From the NCBI GenBank assembly GCA_948144175.1, contig CANXME010000251.1:55256-119255 (forward strand): 64,000 nt of DNA, in the 5' to 3' direction. The notes under the pieces are model-generated. The model ran no database searches. It was not told the origin of the DNA and worked only from the letters and a program-made list of their open reading frames with translations. Each line of letters opens with the position of its first letter. Position 1 is the stretch's first letter. This stretch comes from Closterium sp. NIES-65. Lineage: Eukaryota; Streptophyta; Zygnematophyceae; Desmidiales; Closteriaceae. The position numbers were made by a program, and so were the translations under genes. Positions 29,801 through 43,529 of the stretch are shown here, piece after piece.

Positions 29801-31387
29801 GACGGCTCTCCATGCGGCGGGCCCGTTTGAAGGCAAAAAGAGCTGGAATCTCGTCCCAAGCTATATAGGATTGTGGCAAACACGATTGTGCTGGGCGGTC
29901 CAGGATCCGAGTAATATTGATTCACATTTTATACCGGTACGGATTTCGCAGCTTGCCGGGCTCACAAGCGCCCTTATAGAGGGACGGTTCTTCATGCGGC
30001 GGGCCCGTTTGAAGGAAAAAAGAGCTGGAATCTCGTCCCAAGGTATCTAGGATTTTGGTAAACACGATCGTGCTGGGCGGTCCAGGATCCGAGTAATATT
30101 GCTTCACATTTTATACCGGTACGGATTTCGCAGCTTCCCGGGCTCACAAACGCCGTTATATGGGGACGGTTCTTCATGCGGCGGGCCTGTTTGAAGGAAA
30201 AATGAGCTGGAATCTCGTCCCAATGTATCTAGGATTGTGGGAAACATGATCGTGCTGGGCGGTCCAGGATCCGAGTAACATTGCTTCACATTTTATACCG
30301 GTACGGATTTCGCAGCTTCCCGGGCTCATAAGCGCCCTTATAGGGGGACGGCTCTCCATGCGGCGGGCCCGTTTGAAGGCAAAAAGAGCTGGAATCTCGT
30401 CCCAAGCTATCTAGGATTGTGGCAAACACGATCGTGCTGGGCGTTCCAGGATCCGAGTAATATTGATTCACATTTTATACCGGTACGGATTTCGCAGCTT
30501 GCCGGGCTCACAAGCGCCCTTATAGAGGGACGGTTCTTCATGCGGCGGGCCCGTTTGAAGGAAAAAAGAGCTGGAATCTCGTCCCAAGGTATCTAGGATT
30601 TTGGTAAACACGATCGTGCTGGGCGGTCCAGGATCCAAGTAATATTGCTTCACATTTTATACCGGTACGGATTTCGCAGCTTCCCGGGCTCACAAACGCG
30701 GTTATATGGGGACGTTTCTTCATGCGGCGGGCCTGTTTGAAGGAAAAAAGAGCTGGAATCTCGTCCCAATGTATCTAGGATTGTGGCAAACATGATCGTG
30801 CTGGGCGGTCCAGGATCCGAGTAACATTGCTTCACATTTTATACCGGTACCGATTTCGCAGCTTCCCAGGCTCATAAGCGCCCTTATAGGGGGACAGCTC
30901 TCCATGCGGCGGGCCCGTTTGAAGGCAAAAAGAGCTGGAATCTCGTCCCAAGCTATCTAGGATTGTGGCAAACACGATCGTGCTGGGCGGTCCAGGATCC
31001 GAGTAATATTGACTCACATTTTATACCGGTACGGATTTCGCAGCTTGCCGGGCTCACAAGCGCCCTTATAGAGGGACGGTTCTTCATGCGGCGGGCCCGT
31101 TTGAAGGAAAAAAGAGCTGGAATCTCGTCCCAAGGTATCTAGGATTTTGGTAAACACGATCGTGCTGGGCGGTCCAGGATCCGAGTAATATTGCTTCACA
31201 TTTTATACCGGTACGGATTTCGCAGCTTCCCGGGCTCACAAACGCCCTTATATGGGGACGGTTCTTCATACGGCGGGCCCGTTTGAAGGAAAAAAAGAGC
31301 TGGAATCTCGTCCCAATGTATCTAGGATTGTGGGAAACATGATCGTGCTGGGCGGTCCAGGATCCGAGTAACATTGCTTCACATTTT
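26812..31387. repeat. Sat182 satellite array, block 4 (about 25 monomers)
   Basis: The Sat182 part of the second 6.4-kb copy. It begins inside a monomer with TTCGAATAACATTGC directly after a Sat31 fragment and ends at the same CACATTTT point as block 3. Few private changes are seen, for example GGGCCAGTTTG near 27823. Confidence 0.95.
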
Positions 31388-33260
31388 GCACACGCTAGGC
31401 CCTTTTTCTTCCAATTTTGCACACACTAGACCCTTGTTCTTGCTATTTTGCACACGCTAGGCCCTTGTTCTTGAAATTTTGAACACGATAGGCCCTTGCT
31501 CTTGCTATTTTGCACATACTAGGCCCTTGTTCTTCCAGTTTTGCAAACGCTAGGCCCTTGTTCTTGCACTTTTGGACACGCTAGGCACTTGTTCTTCCAA
31601 TTTTGCACTCGCTAGGCCCTTGTTCTTGAAAGTTTGCACACGCTAGGCCCTTAATATTGCAATATTGCACACGCTAGGCCCTTGTTCTTCCAATTTTGCA
31701 CTCGCTAGGCCCTTGTTCTTGCAATTTTGCACACGCTAGGCTATTGTTCTTGCAATTTTGCACACGCTAGGCCCTTGTTCTTGAAATTTTGCACTCGCTA
31801 GGCCCTTGTTCTTGAAATTTTGCACATGCTAGGCCCTTGTTCTTCCAATTTTGCACTCACTAGGCCCTTGTTCTTGCTATTTTGCACACGCTAGGCCCTT
31901 GTTCTTCCAATTTTGCACTCGCTAGGCCTTTGTTCTTGCAACTGTGCACACGCTACGCCCTTGTTCTTCCAATTTTGCACTCACTAGGCCCTTGTTCTTG
32001 CAATTTTGCACACGCTAGGCCTTTGTTCTTGCAATTTTGCATACGCTAGGCCTTTGCTCTTGAAATTTTGCACTTGCTAGGCCCTTGTTCTTGCAATTTT
32101 GCACACTCTAGGCCCTTGTTCTTGCAATTTTGCACACGCTAGGCCCTTGTTCTTCCAATTTTGCACTCGCTAGGCCCTTGTTCTTGCAATTTTGCACACG
32201 CTAGGCCATTGTTCTTGCAACTTTGCACACGCTAGGCCCTTGTTCTTGAAATTTTGCACTCGCTAGGCCCTTGTTCTCGAAATTTTGCACACGCTAGGCC
32301 CTTGTTCTTGCTATTTTGCACACGCTAGGCCCTTGTTCTTCCAATTTTGCACTTGTTAGGCCCTTGTTCTTGCAACTATGCACACGCTAGGCCCTTGTTC
32401 TTCCAATTTTGCACACGCTAGGCACTTCTTTTTCCAATTTTGCACTCGCTAGGCCCTTGTTCTTGCAATTTTGCACTCGCTAGGCCCTTGTTCTTGAAAT
32501 TGTGCACACGCTAGGCCCTTGTTCTTGCAATTTTTCACACGCTAGGCCCTTGTTCTTGCAATTTTGCACACGCTAGGCCCTTGTTCTTGAAATTTTGCAC
32601 TCGCTAGGCCGTTGTTCTTGAACTTTTGCACTCGCTAGGCCCTTGTTCTTGCAATTTTGCACACGCTAGGCCCTTGTTGTTGACATTTTGCACTCTCTAG
32701 GCCCTTGTTCTTTAAATTTTGCACACGCTAGGCTCTTGTTCTTGCTATTTTGCACACGCTAGGCCCTTGTTCTTCCAATTTTGCACTCGCTAGGCCCTTG
32801 TTCTTGCAACTATGCACACGCTAGCCCCTTATTCTTCCAATTTTGCACATGCTAGGCACTTGTTCTTCCAATTTTGCACACGCTAGGCCCTTGTTCTTGC
32901 AATTTTGCACACGCTGGGCCCTAGTTCTTGCAATTTTGCACACGCTAGGCCCTTGTTCTTGAAATTTTGCACTCGCTAGGCCCTTGTTCTTGAAATTTTG
33001 CACACGCTAGGCCCTTGTTCTTGCAATTTTGCATACGCTAGGCCCTTGTTGTTGACATTTTGCACTCTCTAGGCCCTTGTTCTTTAAATTTTGCACACGC
33101 TAGGCCCTTGTTCTTGCTATTTTGCACACGCTAGGCCCTTGTTCTTGCAATTTTGCACTCGCTAGGCCCTTGTTCTTGAACTTTTGCACACGCTAGGCCC
33201 TTGTTCTTGCAATTTTGCACACGCTAGGCACTTGTTCTTCCAATTTTGCACTTGCTAGGA
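26812..33260. repeat. Tandem duplication, second copy: Sat182 plus Sat31 (about 6449 bp)
   Basis: Repeats 20394-26811 almost base for base, including both trimer higher-order arrays and the Sat182/Sat31 junction (24965-24969 corresponds to 31383-31387). It is 31 bp longer by one added Sat31 unit with the variants CGCTGGGCCC and CTAGTTCTTG. At its right end Sat31 simply continues, showing what the original right flank of the breakpoint looked like. Confidence 0.92.
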
Positions 33261-34254
33261 CCTTGTTCTTGAAAATTTGCACACGCTAGGCCCTTGTTCT
33301 TGAAATTTTGCACACGCTAGGCCCTTGTTCTTGCTCTTTTGCACAAGCTAGGCCCATGTTGTTCCAATTTTGCGCACGCTAGGCCCTTGTTCTTGAAATT
33401 TTGCACATGCTTGGCCATTGTTCTTGAAATTTTGCACGTGCTTGGCCCTTGTACTTGCAACTATGCACACGCTAGGCCCTTGTTCATGCAATTTTGCACT
33501 CGCTAGGCCCTTGTTCTTGCAATTTTGCACATGCTAGGCCCTTGTTCTTCCAGTTTTGCACATGCTATGCCCTTGTTCTTGAAATTTTGCACTTGCTAGG
33601 TCCTTGTTCTTGAATTTTTGCACACGCTAGGCCCTTAATATTGCACGTTTGCACACGCCAGGCACTTGTTCTTACAAATTTGCACTCACTAGGCCCTTGT
33701 TCTTGAAATTTTGCACACGCTAGGCCCTTGTTCTTGCAATTTTGCACACGTTAGGCCCTTGTTCTTCCACTTCGCACACACTAGGCCCTTGTTCTTGCTA
33801 TTTTGCACATGCTAGGCCCTTGTTCTTGAAATTTTGCACATGCTAGGCCCTTGTTCTGGCTATTTTGCACATGCTAGGCCCTTGTTCATCCAGTTTTGCA
33901 CACGGTAGGCCCTTGTTCCTGCACTTTTGCACACGCTTGGCACCTGTTCTTCCAATTTTGCACTCGCTAGGCCCTTGTTCTTGAAATTTTGCACACGCTA
34001 GGCCCTTCATCTTGCAATTTTGCACACGCTAGCCCCTTGTTCTTCCAATTTTGCACTCGATAGGCCCTTGTTCTTGCAATTTTGCACACGCTAGGCCATT
34101 GTTCTTGCAATTTTGCACACGCTAGGCCCTTGTTCTTGAAATTTTGCACTCGCTAGGCCCTTCTTCTTGGAATTTTGCACACGCTAGGCCCTTGTTCTTG
34201 CTATTTTGCACACGCTAGGCCCTTGTTCTTCCAATTTTGCACTCGCTATGCCCT

Positions 34255-36510
34255 TGTTCTTGCAACTGTGCACACGCTAGGCCCTTGTTCTTCCGATTTT
34301 GCACTCACTAGGCCCTTGTTGTTGCAATTTTACTCACGCTAGGCCCTTGTTCTTGCAATTTTGCACACGCTAGGCCCTTGCTCTTGAAATTTTGCACTCG
34401 CTAGGCCCTTGTTCTTGAACTTTTGCACACACTAGGCCCTTATCCTTGCTATTTTGCATACGCTAGGCCCTTGTTCTTCCAATTCTGCACTCGCTGGGCC
34501 CTTGTTCTTGAAATATTGCAAACGCTAGGCCTTTGTTCCTGCAATTTTGCACACGGTAGGCACTTGTTCTTCCAATTTCGCACACGCTAGGCCCTTGTTG
34601 TTGAAAGTTTGCACTCGCTAGGCCCTTGTTCTTGAAATTTTGCATAGGCTGGGCCCTTGTTTTTGCTATTTTGCACACGCTAGGCCCATGTTCTTGCAAT
34701 TTTGCACTCGCTAGGCCCTTGTTCTTGAAAGTTTTCACACGCTAGGCCCTTGTTCTAGAAGTTTGCACACGCAAGGCACTTGTTCTTCCAATTTTGCACT
34801 TGCTAGGCCCTTGTTCTTGCAATTTTGCACACGCTAGGCCCTTGTTCTTGCAATTTTGCACACGCTAGCCCCTTGTTCTTCCTATTTTGCACACGCTTGG
34901 CCCTTGTTCTTGAAATTTTGCACGAGCTTGACCCTTGTTCTTGCAATTGTGCACACGCTAGGCCCTTGTTCATGCAATTTTGCACTCGCTAGGCCCTTGT
35001 TCTTGCAATTTTACACACGCTAGGCCCTTGTTCTTCCAATTTTGCACACACTAGGCCCTTGTTCTTGCTATTTTGCACACGCTATGCCCTTGTTCTTGAA
35101 ATTTTGCACACGCTAGGCCCTTGTTCTTGCTATTTTGCACACGCTAGGCCCTTGTTCTTACAATTTTGCACTCGCTAGGCCCTTGTTCTTGCTTTTTTGC
35201 ACACGCTAGGCCCTTGTTCTTGCAATTTGTACTCGCTAGGCCCTTGTTTTTGCTATTTTGCACACGGTAGGCCCTTGTTCTTGCAATTTTGCACATGCTC
35301 GGCCCTTGTTCTTGAAATTTTGCACACGCTAGGCCCTTGTTCTTGCTATTTTGCACACGCTAGGCCCTTGTTCTTCCAATTTTGCACTCGCTATGCCCTT
35401 GTTCTTGCAACTGTGCACACGCTAGGCCCTTGTTCTTCCGATTTTGCACTCACTAGGCCCTTGTTGTTGCAATTTTACTCACGCTAGGCCCTTGTTCTTG
35501 CAATTTTGCACACGCTAGGCCCTTGCTCTTGAAATTTTGCACTCGCTAGGCCCTTGTTCTTGAACTTTTGCACACACTAGGCCCTTATCCTTGCTATTTT
35601 GCATACGCTAGGCCCTTGTTCTTCCAATTCTGCACTCGCTGGGCCCTTGTTCTTGAAATATTGCAAACGCTAGGCCTTTGTTCCTGCAATTTTGCACACG
35701 GTAGGCACTTGTTCTTCCAATTTCGCACACGCTAGGCCCTTGTTGTTGAAAGTTTGCACTCGCTAGGCCCTTGTTCTTGAAATTTTGCATAGGCTGGGCC
35801 CTTGTTTTTGCTATTTTGCACACGCTAGGCCCATGTTCTTGCAATTTTGCACTCGCTAGGCCCTTGTTCTTGAAAGTTTTCACACGCTAGGCCCTTGTTC
35901 TAGAAGTTTGCACACGCAAGGCACTTGTTCTTCCAATTTTGCACTTGCTAGGCCCTTGTTCTTGCAATTTTGCACACGCTAGGCCCTTGTTCTTGCAATT
36001 TTGCACACGCTAGCCCCTTGTTCTTCCTATTTTGCACACGCTTGGCCCTTGTTCTTGAAATTTTGCACGAGCTTGACCCTTGTTCTTGCAATTTTGCACA
36101 CGCTAGGCCCTTGTTCATGCAATTTTGCACTCGCTAGGCCCTTGTTCTTGCAATTTTACACACGCTAGGCCCTTGTTCTTCCAATTTTGCACACACTAGG
36201 CCCTTGTTCTTGCTATTTTGCACACGCTATGCCCTTGTTCTTGAAATTTTGCACACGCTAGGCCCTTGTTCTTGCTATTTTGCACACGCTAGGCCCTTGT
36301 TCTTACAATTTTGCACTCGCTAGGCCCTTGTTCTTGCTTTTTTGCACACGCTAGGCCCTTGTTCTTGCAATTTGTACTCGCTAGGCCCTTGTTTTTGCTA
36401 TTTTGCACACGGTAGGCCCTTGTTCTTGCAATTTTGCACATGCTCGGCCCTTGTTCTTGAAATTTTGCACACGCTAGGCCCTTGTTCTTGCAATTTTGCA
36501 CACGCTAGGC
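34255..36510. repeat. 1145-bp tandem duplication within Sat31
   Basis: The variant string around 34255-35370 (markers TTCCGATTTTGC, TTTTACTCACGC, CATAGGCTGGGCC, CACGAGCTTGACCC, GCTTTTTTGCAC, CATGCTCGGCCC) recurs 1145 bp later. 1145 is two short of 37 x 31, reflecting shortened units. Parts of the same string recur again near 36877-37660 and 40490-42600. Confidence 0.85.
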
Positions 36511-39500
36511 CCTTGTTCTTGCAATTTTGCACTCGCTAGGCCCTTGTTCTTTCAATTTTGCACACGCTAGCCCCTTGTTCTTCCAATTTTGCACTCGCTA
36601 GGCCCTTGTTCTTGCAATGTTGCACACGCTAGGCCCTTGTTCTTGCAATTTTGGACACACTAGGCCCTTGTTGTTGAAATTTTGCACTCGCTAGGCCCTT
36701 GTTCTTGAAATTTTGCACACGCTAGGCCCTTGTTCTTGCTATTTTGCACACGCAAGGCCCATGTTCTTGCAATTTTGCACTCGCTAGGCCCTTGTTCTTG
36801 AAAATTTTCACACGCTAGGCCCTTGTTCTAGAAATTTTGCACACGCTAGGCACTTGTTCTTCCAATTTTGCACTTGCTAGGCCCTTGTTCTTGCAATTTT
36901 GCACACGCTAGGCCCTTGTTCTTGCAATTTTGCACACGCTAGCCCCTTGTTCTTCCTATTTTGCACACGCTTGGCCCTTGTTCTTGAAATTTTGCTCGAG
37001 CTTGACCCTTGTTCTTGCAATTTTGCACATGCTAGGCCCTTGTTCATGCAATTTTGCACTCGCTAGGCCCTTGTTCTTGCAATTTTGCACACGCTAGGCC
37101 CTTGTTCTTCCAATTTTGCACACACTAGGCCCTTGTTCTTGCTATTTTGCACACGCTATGCCCTTGTTCTTGAAATTTTGCACACGCTAGGCCCTTGTTC
37201 TTGCTATTTTGCACACGCTAGGCCCTTGTTCTTACAATTTTGCACTCGCTAGGCCCTTCTTCTTGCTTTTTTGCACACGCTAGGCCCTTGTTCTTGCAAT
37301 TTGTACTCGCTAGGCCCTTGTTCTTGAACTTTTGCACACGCTAGGCCCTTGTTCTTGCAATTTTGCACACACTAGGCCCTTGTTCTTGCAATTTTGCACT
37401 CGCTAGGCCCTTGTTCTTGCAATTTTGCACCCGCTAGGCCCTTGTTCTTGCAATTTTGCACACGCTATGCCCTTGTTCTTGACATTTTGCACATGCTAGC
37501 CCCTTGTTCTTCCAATTTTGCACATGCTAGGCCCTTGTTTTTGCTATTTTGCACACGGTAGGCCCTTGTTCTTGCAATTTTGCACATGCCCGGCCCTTGT
37601 TCTTGAAATTTTGCACACGCTAGGCCCTTGTTCTTGCAATTTTGCACACGCTAGGCCCTTGTTCTTGCAATTTTGCACTCGCTAGGCCCTTGTTCTTTCA
37701 ATTTTGCACACGCTAGCCCCTTGTTCTTCCGATTTTGCACTCGCTAGGCCCTTGTTCTTGCAATGTTGCACACGCTAGGCCCTTGTTCTTGCAATTTTGG
37801 ACACACTAGGCCCTTGTTGTTGAAATTTTGCACTCGCTAGGCCCTTGTTCTTGAAATTTTGCACACGCTAGGCCCTTGTTCTTGCTATATTGTACACGCA
37901 AGGCCCATGTTCTTGCAATTTTGCACTCGCTAGGCCCTTGTTCTTGAAAATTTTCACACGCTAGGCCCTTGTTCTAGAAGTTTGCACACGCTAGGCACTT
38001 GTTCTTCCAATTTTGCACTTGCTAGGCCCTTGTTCTTGAAATTTTGCACACGCTAGCCCCTTGTTCTTCCAATTTTGCACTCGCTAGGCCCTTGTTCTTG
38101 CAATTTTGCACACGCTAGGCCCTTGTTCTTTATATTTTGCACACACTAGGCCCTTGTTGTTGAAATTTTGCACTCGCTAGGCCCTTGTTCTTGAAATCTT
38201 GCATACGCTAGGCCATTGTTCTTGCAATTTTGCACACGCTAGGCCCTTGTTCTTCCAATTTTGCACATGCTAGGCCCTTGTTCTTGAAATTTGGCACATG
38301 CTTGGCCCTTGTTCTTGAAATTTTGCACGAGCTTGACCCTAGTTCTTGCAATTTTGCACACGCTAGGCCCTTGTTCATGCAATTTTGCACTTGCTAGGCC
38401 CTTGTTCTTGCAATTTTGTACCCGCTAGGCCCTTGTTCTTGAAATTTTGCACGCGCTAGGCCCTTGTTCTTTAAATTTTGCACACGCTAGCCCCTTGTTC
38501 TTCCAATTTTGCACACGCTAGGCCCTCGTTTTTGCTATTTTGTACACGCTAGGCCCTTGTTCTTGCAATTTTGCACATGCCCGGCCCTTGTTCTTGAAAT
38601 TTTGCACACGATTGGCACTTGTTCTTGCAATTTTGCACACGCTAGGCCCTTGTTCTTCCAATTTTGCACTGGCTAGGCCCTTGTTCTTTCAATTTTGCAC
38701 ACGCTAGCCCCTTGTTCTTCCAATTTTGCACTCGCTAGGCCCTTGTTCTTGCAATTTTGCACATGCTAGGCCCTTGTTCTTGCAATTTTGCACACGCTAG
38801 GCCCTTGTTGTTGAAATTTTGCACTCGCTAGGCCCTTGTTCTTGAAAATTTGCACACGCTAGGCCCTTGTTCTTGCTATTTTGCACACGCAAGGCCCATG
38901 TTCTTGCAATTTTGCACTCACTAGGCCCTTGTTTTTGAAGTTTTTCATACGCTAGGCCCTTGTTCTAGAGGTTTGCACACGCTAGGCACTTGTTCTTCCA
39001 ATTTTGCACTTGCTAGGCCCTTGTTCTAGAACTTTTGCACACGCTAGGCCCTTGTCCTTGCAATTTTGCCACACTAGCCCCTTGTTCTTCCAATTTTGCA
39101 CTCGCTAGGCCCTTGTTCTTGCAATTTTGCACGCGCTAGGCCCTTGTTCTTTTTATTTTGCACACGCTAGGCCCTTGTTGTTGAAATTTTGCACTCGCTA
39201 GGCCCTTGATCTTGAAATTTTGCACACGCTAGGCCCTTGTTCTTGCTATTTTGCACACGCTAGGCCTATGTTCTTGCAATTTTGCACTCGCTAGGCCCTT
39301 GTTCTTGAAGTGTTTCACACGCTAGGCCCTTGTTCTTCCAATTTTGCACACGCTAGGCCCTTGTTCTTGAAATTTTGCACACGCTAGGCCCTTGTTCTTG
39401 CAATTTTGCACACGCTAGCCCCTTGTTCTTCCAATCTTGCACTCGCTAGGCCCTTGTTCTTGCAACTTTGAACGCGCTAGGCCCTTGTTCTTTCAATTTT

Positions 39501-42500
39501 GCACACGCTAGGCCCTTGTTGTTGAAATTTTGCACTCGCTAGGCCCTTGTTCTTGAAATGTTGCACACGCTAGGCCCTTGTTCTTGCAATTGTGCACACG
39601 CTAGGCATTTTTTCTTTTAATTTTGCACTCGCTAGGCCCTTGTTCTTGCAATTTTGCACTCGCTAGGCCCTTGTTCTTGAAACTGTGCACACGCTAGGCC
39701 CTTGTTATTGCAATTTTGCACACCCTAGGCCCTTGTTCTTGCATTTTTGCACACGCTAGGCACTTGTTCTTCCAATTTTGCACACGCTAGGCCCTTGTTC
39801 TTGCAATTTTGCACACGCTAGGCCCTTGTTCCTGCAATTTTGCACTAGCTAGGCCCTTGTTCTTGCAATTTTGCACTCGCTAGGCCCTTGTTCTTGAAAG
39901 TTTGCACACGCTAGGCCCTTGTTCTTGCAATTTTGCACACGCTAGCCCCTTGTTCTTCCAATTTTGCACTCGCTAGGCCCTTGTTCTTGAAATTCTGCAC
40001 ACACTAGGCCCTTGTTCTTGCAATTTTGCACACGCTAGGCCCTTGTTGTTGAAATTTTGCACTCGCTAGGCCCTTGTTCTTGAAATTTTGCACACGCTAG
40101 GCCCTTGTTCTTGCTATTTTGCACACGCTAGGCCCTTCTTCTTGCAATTTTGCACATGCTAGGTCCTTGTTGTTGAAATTTAGCACTCGCTAGGCCCTTG
40201 TTCTTGAAATTTTGCACATGCTCGGCCCTTGTTCATGCTATTTTGCACAGGCTAGGCCCTTCTTCTTGCAATTTTGCACTCGCTAGGACCTTGTTCTTGA
40301 AATTTTGCACACGCTAGGTCCTTATTCTTGCAATTTTGCACACGCTAGGCCATTGTTCTTGCAATTTTGCACACGCTAGGCCCTTGTTCTTGAAATTATG
40401 CACTCGCTAGGCCCTTGTTCTTGAATTTTTGCACACGCTAGGCCATTGTTCTTGCTATTTTGCACACGCTAGGCCCTTGTTCTTGCTATTTTGCACACGC
40501 TAGGCCCTTGTTCTTACAATTTTGCACTCGCTAGGCCCTTCTTCTTGCTTTTTTGCACACGCTAGGCCCTTGTTCTTGCAATTTGTACTCGCTAGGCCCT
40601 TGATCTTGAACTTTTGCACACGCTAGGCCCTTGTTCTTGCAATTTTGCACACACTAGGCCCTTGTTCTTGCAATTTTGCACTCGCTAGGCCCTTGTTCTT
40701 GCAATTTTGCACCCGCTAGGCCCTTGTTCTTGAAATTTTGCACACGCTATGCCCTTGTTCTTGAAATTTTGCACACGCTAGCCCCTTGTTCTTCCAATTT
40801 TGCACACGCTAGGCCCTTGTTTTTGCTATTTTGCACACGCTAGGCCCTTGTTCTTGCAATTTTGCACATGCCCGGCCCTTGTTCTTGAAATTTTGCACAC
40901 GCTAGGCCCTTGTTCTTGCAATTTTGCACACGCTAGGCCCTTGTTCTTCCAATCTTGCACTCGCTAGGCCCTTGTTCTTTCAATTTTGCACACCCTAGCC
41001 CCTTGTTCTTCCAATTTTGCACTCGCTAGGCCCTTGTTCCTGCAATGTTGCACACGCTAGGCCCTTGCTCTTGCAATTTTGCACACGCTAGGCCCTTGTT
41101 GTTGAAATTTTGCACTCGCTTGGCCCTTGTTCTTGAAATTTTGCACACGCTAGGCCCTTGTTCTTGCTATTTTGCACACGCAAGGCCCATGTTCTTGCAA
41201 TTTTGCACTCGCTAGGCCCTTGTTCTTGAAAATTTTCACACGCTAGGCCCTTGTTCTAGAAGTTTGCACACGCTAGGCACTTGTTCTTCCAATTTTGCAC
41301 TTGCTAGGCCCTTGTTCTTGAAATTTTGCACACGCTAGGCCTTTGTTCTTGCAATTTTGCACACGCTAGCCCCTTGTTCTTCCAATTTTGCACTCGCTAG
41401 GCCCTTGTTCTTGCAATGTTGCACACGCTAGGCCCTTGTTCTTGCAATTTTGCACACGCTAGGCCCTTGTTGTTGAAAGTTTGCACTCGCTAGGCCCTTG
41501 TTCTTGAAATTTTGCACACGCTAGGCCCTTGTTCTTGCTATTTTGCACACGCAAGGCCCATGTTCTTGCAATTTTGCACTCGCTAGGCCCTTGTTCTTGA
41601 AAAGTTTCACACGCTAGGCCCTTGTTGTAGAAGTTTGCACACGCTAGGCACTTGTTCTTCCAATTTTGCACTTGCTAGGCCCTTGTTCTTGAAATTTTGC
41701 ACACGCTAGGCCCTTGTTCTTGCAATTTTGCACACGCTAGCCCCTTGTTCTTCCAATTTTGCACTCGCTAGGCCCTTGTTCTTGCAATTTTGCACACGCT
41801 AGGACCTTGTTCTTTCTTTTTTGCACACACTAGGCCCTTGTTGTTGAAATTTTGCACTCGCTAGGCCCTTGTTCTTGAAATTCTGCACACGCTAGGCCCT
41901 TGTTCTTGAAATCTTGCATACGCTAGGCCATTGTTCTTGCTATTTTGCACAGGCCAGGCCCTTGTTCTTCCAATTTTGCACATGCTAGGCCCTTGTTCTT
42001 GAAATTTGGCACATGCTTGGCCCTTGTTCTTGAAATTTTGCACGAGCTTGAACCTTGTTCTTGCAATTTTGCACACGCTAGGCCCTTGTTCATGCAGTTT
42101 TGCACTTGCTAGGCCCTTGTTCTTGCAATTTTGCACACGCTAGGCCCTTGTTCTTCCAATTTTGCACACACTAGGCCCTTGTTCTTGCTATTTTGCACAC
42201 GCTAGGCCCTTGTTCTTGAAATTTTGCACACGCTAGGCCCTTGTTCTTGCTATTTTGCACACGCTAGGCCCTTGTTCTTACAATTTTGCACTCGCTAGGC
42301 CCTTGTTCTTGCTATTTTGCACACGCTAGGCCCTTGATCTTGCAATTTTGTACTCGCTATGCCCTTGTTCTTGAAATTTTGCACACGCTAGGCCCTTGTT
42401 CTTGCAATTTTGCACACACTAGGCCCTTGTTCTTGCAATTTTACACTCGCTAGGCCCTTGTTCTTGCAATTTTGTACCCGCTAGGCCCTTGTTCTTGAAA

Positions 42501-43529
42501 TTTTGCACGCGCTAGGCCCTTGTTCTTGAAATTTTGCACACGCTAGCCCCTTGTTCTTCCAATTTCGCACACGCTAGGCCCTTGTTTTTGCTATTTTGCA
42601 CCATTAGGCCCTTGTTCTTGCAATTTTGCGCATGCCCGGCCCTTGTTCTTGAAAATTTGCACACGATAGGCCCTTGTTCTTGCAATTTTGCACACGCTAG
42701 GCCCTTGTTCTTCCAATTTTGCACTCGCTAGGCCCTTGTTCTTTCAATTTTGCACACGCTAGCCCCTTGTTCTTCCAATTTTGCACTCGCTAGGCCCTTG
42801 TTCTTGCAATTTTGCACACGCTAGGCCCTTGTTCTTGCAATTTTGCACACGCTAGGCCCTTGTTGTTGAAATTTTGCACTCGCTAGGCCCTTGTTCTTGA
42901 AATTTTGCACACGCTAGGCCCTTGTTCTTGCTATTTTGCACACGCAAGGCCCATGTTCTTGCAATTTTGCACTCGCTAGGCCCTTGTTCTTGAAGTTTTT
43001 CATACGCTAGGCCCTTGTTCTAGAGGTTTGCACACGCTAGGCACTTGTTCTTCCAATTTTGCACTTGCTAGGCCCTTGTTCTTGAACTTTTGCACACGCT
43101 AGGCCCTTGTTCTTGCAATTTTGCACACACTAGCCCCTTGTTCTTCCAATTTTGCACTCGCTAGGCCCTTGTTCTTGCAATTTTGCACGCGCTAGGCCCT
43201 TGTTCTTTCTATTTTGTACACGCTAGGCCCTTGTTGTTGAAATTTTGCACTCGCTAGGCCCTTGATCTTGAAATTTTGCACACGCTAGGCCCTTGTTCTT
43301 GCTATTTTGCACACGCTAGGCCCATGTTCTTGCAATTTTGCACTCGCTAGGCCCTTGTTCTTGAAATTTTTCACACGCTAGGCCCTTGTTCTTGCAAGTT
43401 TGCACATGCTAGGCACTTGTTCTTCCAATTTTGCACACGCTAGGCCCTTGTTCTTGAAATTTTGCACACGCTAGGCCCTTGTTCTTGCAATTTTGCACAC
43501 GCTAGCCCCTTGTTCTTCCAATTTTGCAC

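Noticed and set aside
1-31422. Recurrent 61-, 83-, 84- and 97- to 121-codon open frames on both strands of Sat182
   Set aside because: They recur at each monomer because 182 is not a multiple of three and the unit has few stops. Both strands and several frames are open at once and there is no recognisable domain, so they are not called as genes.
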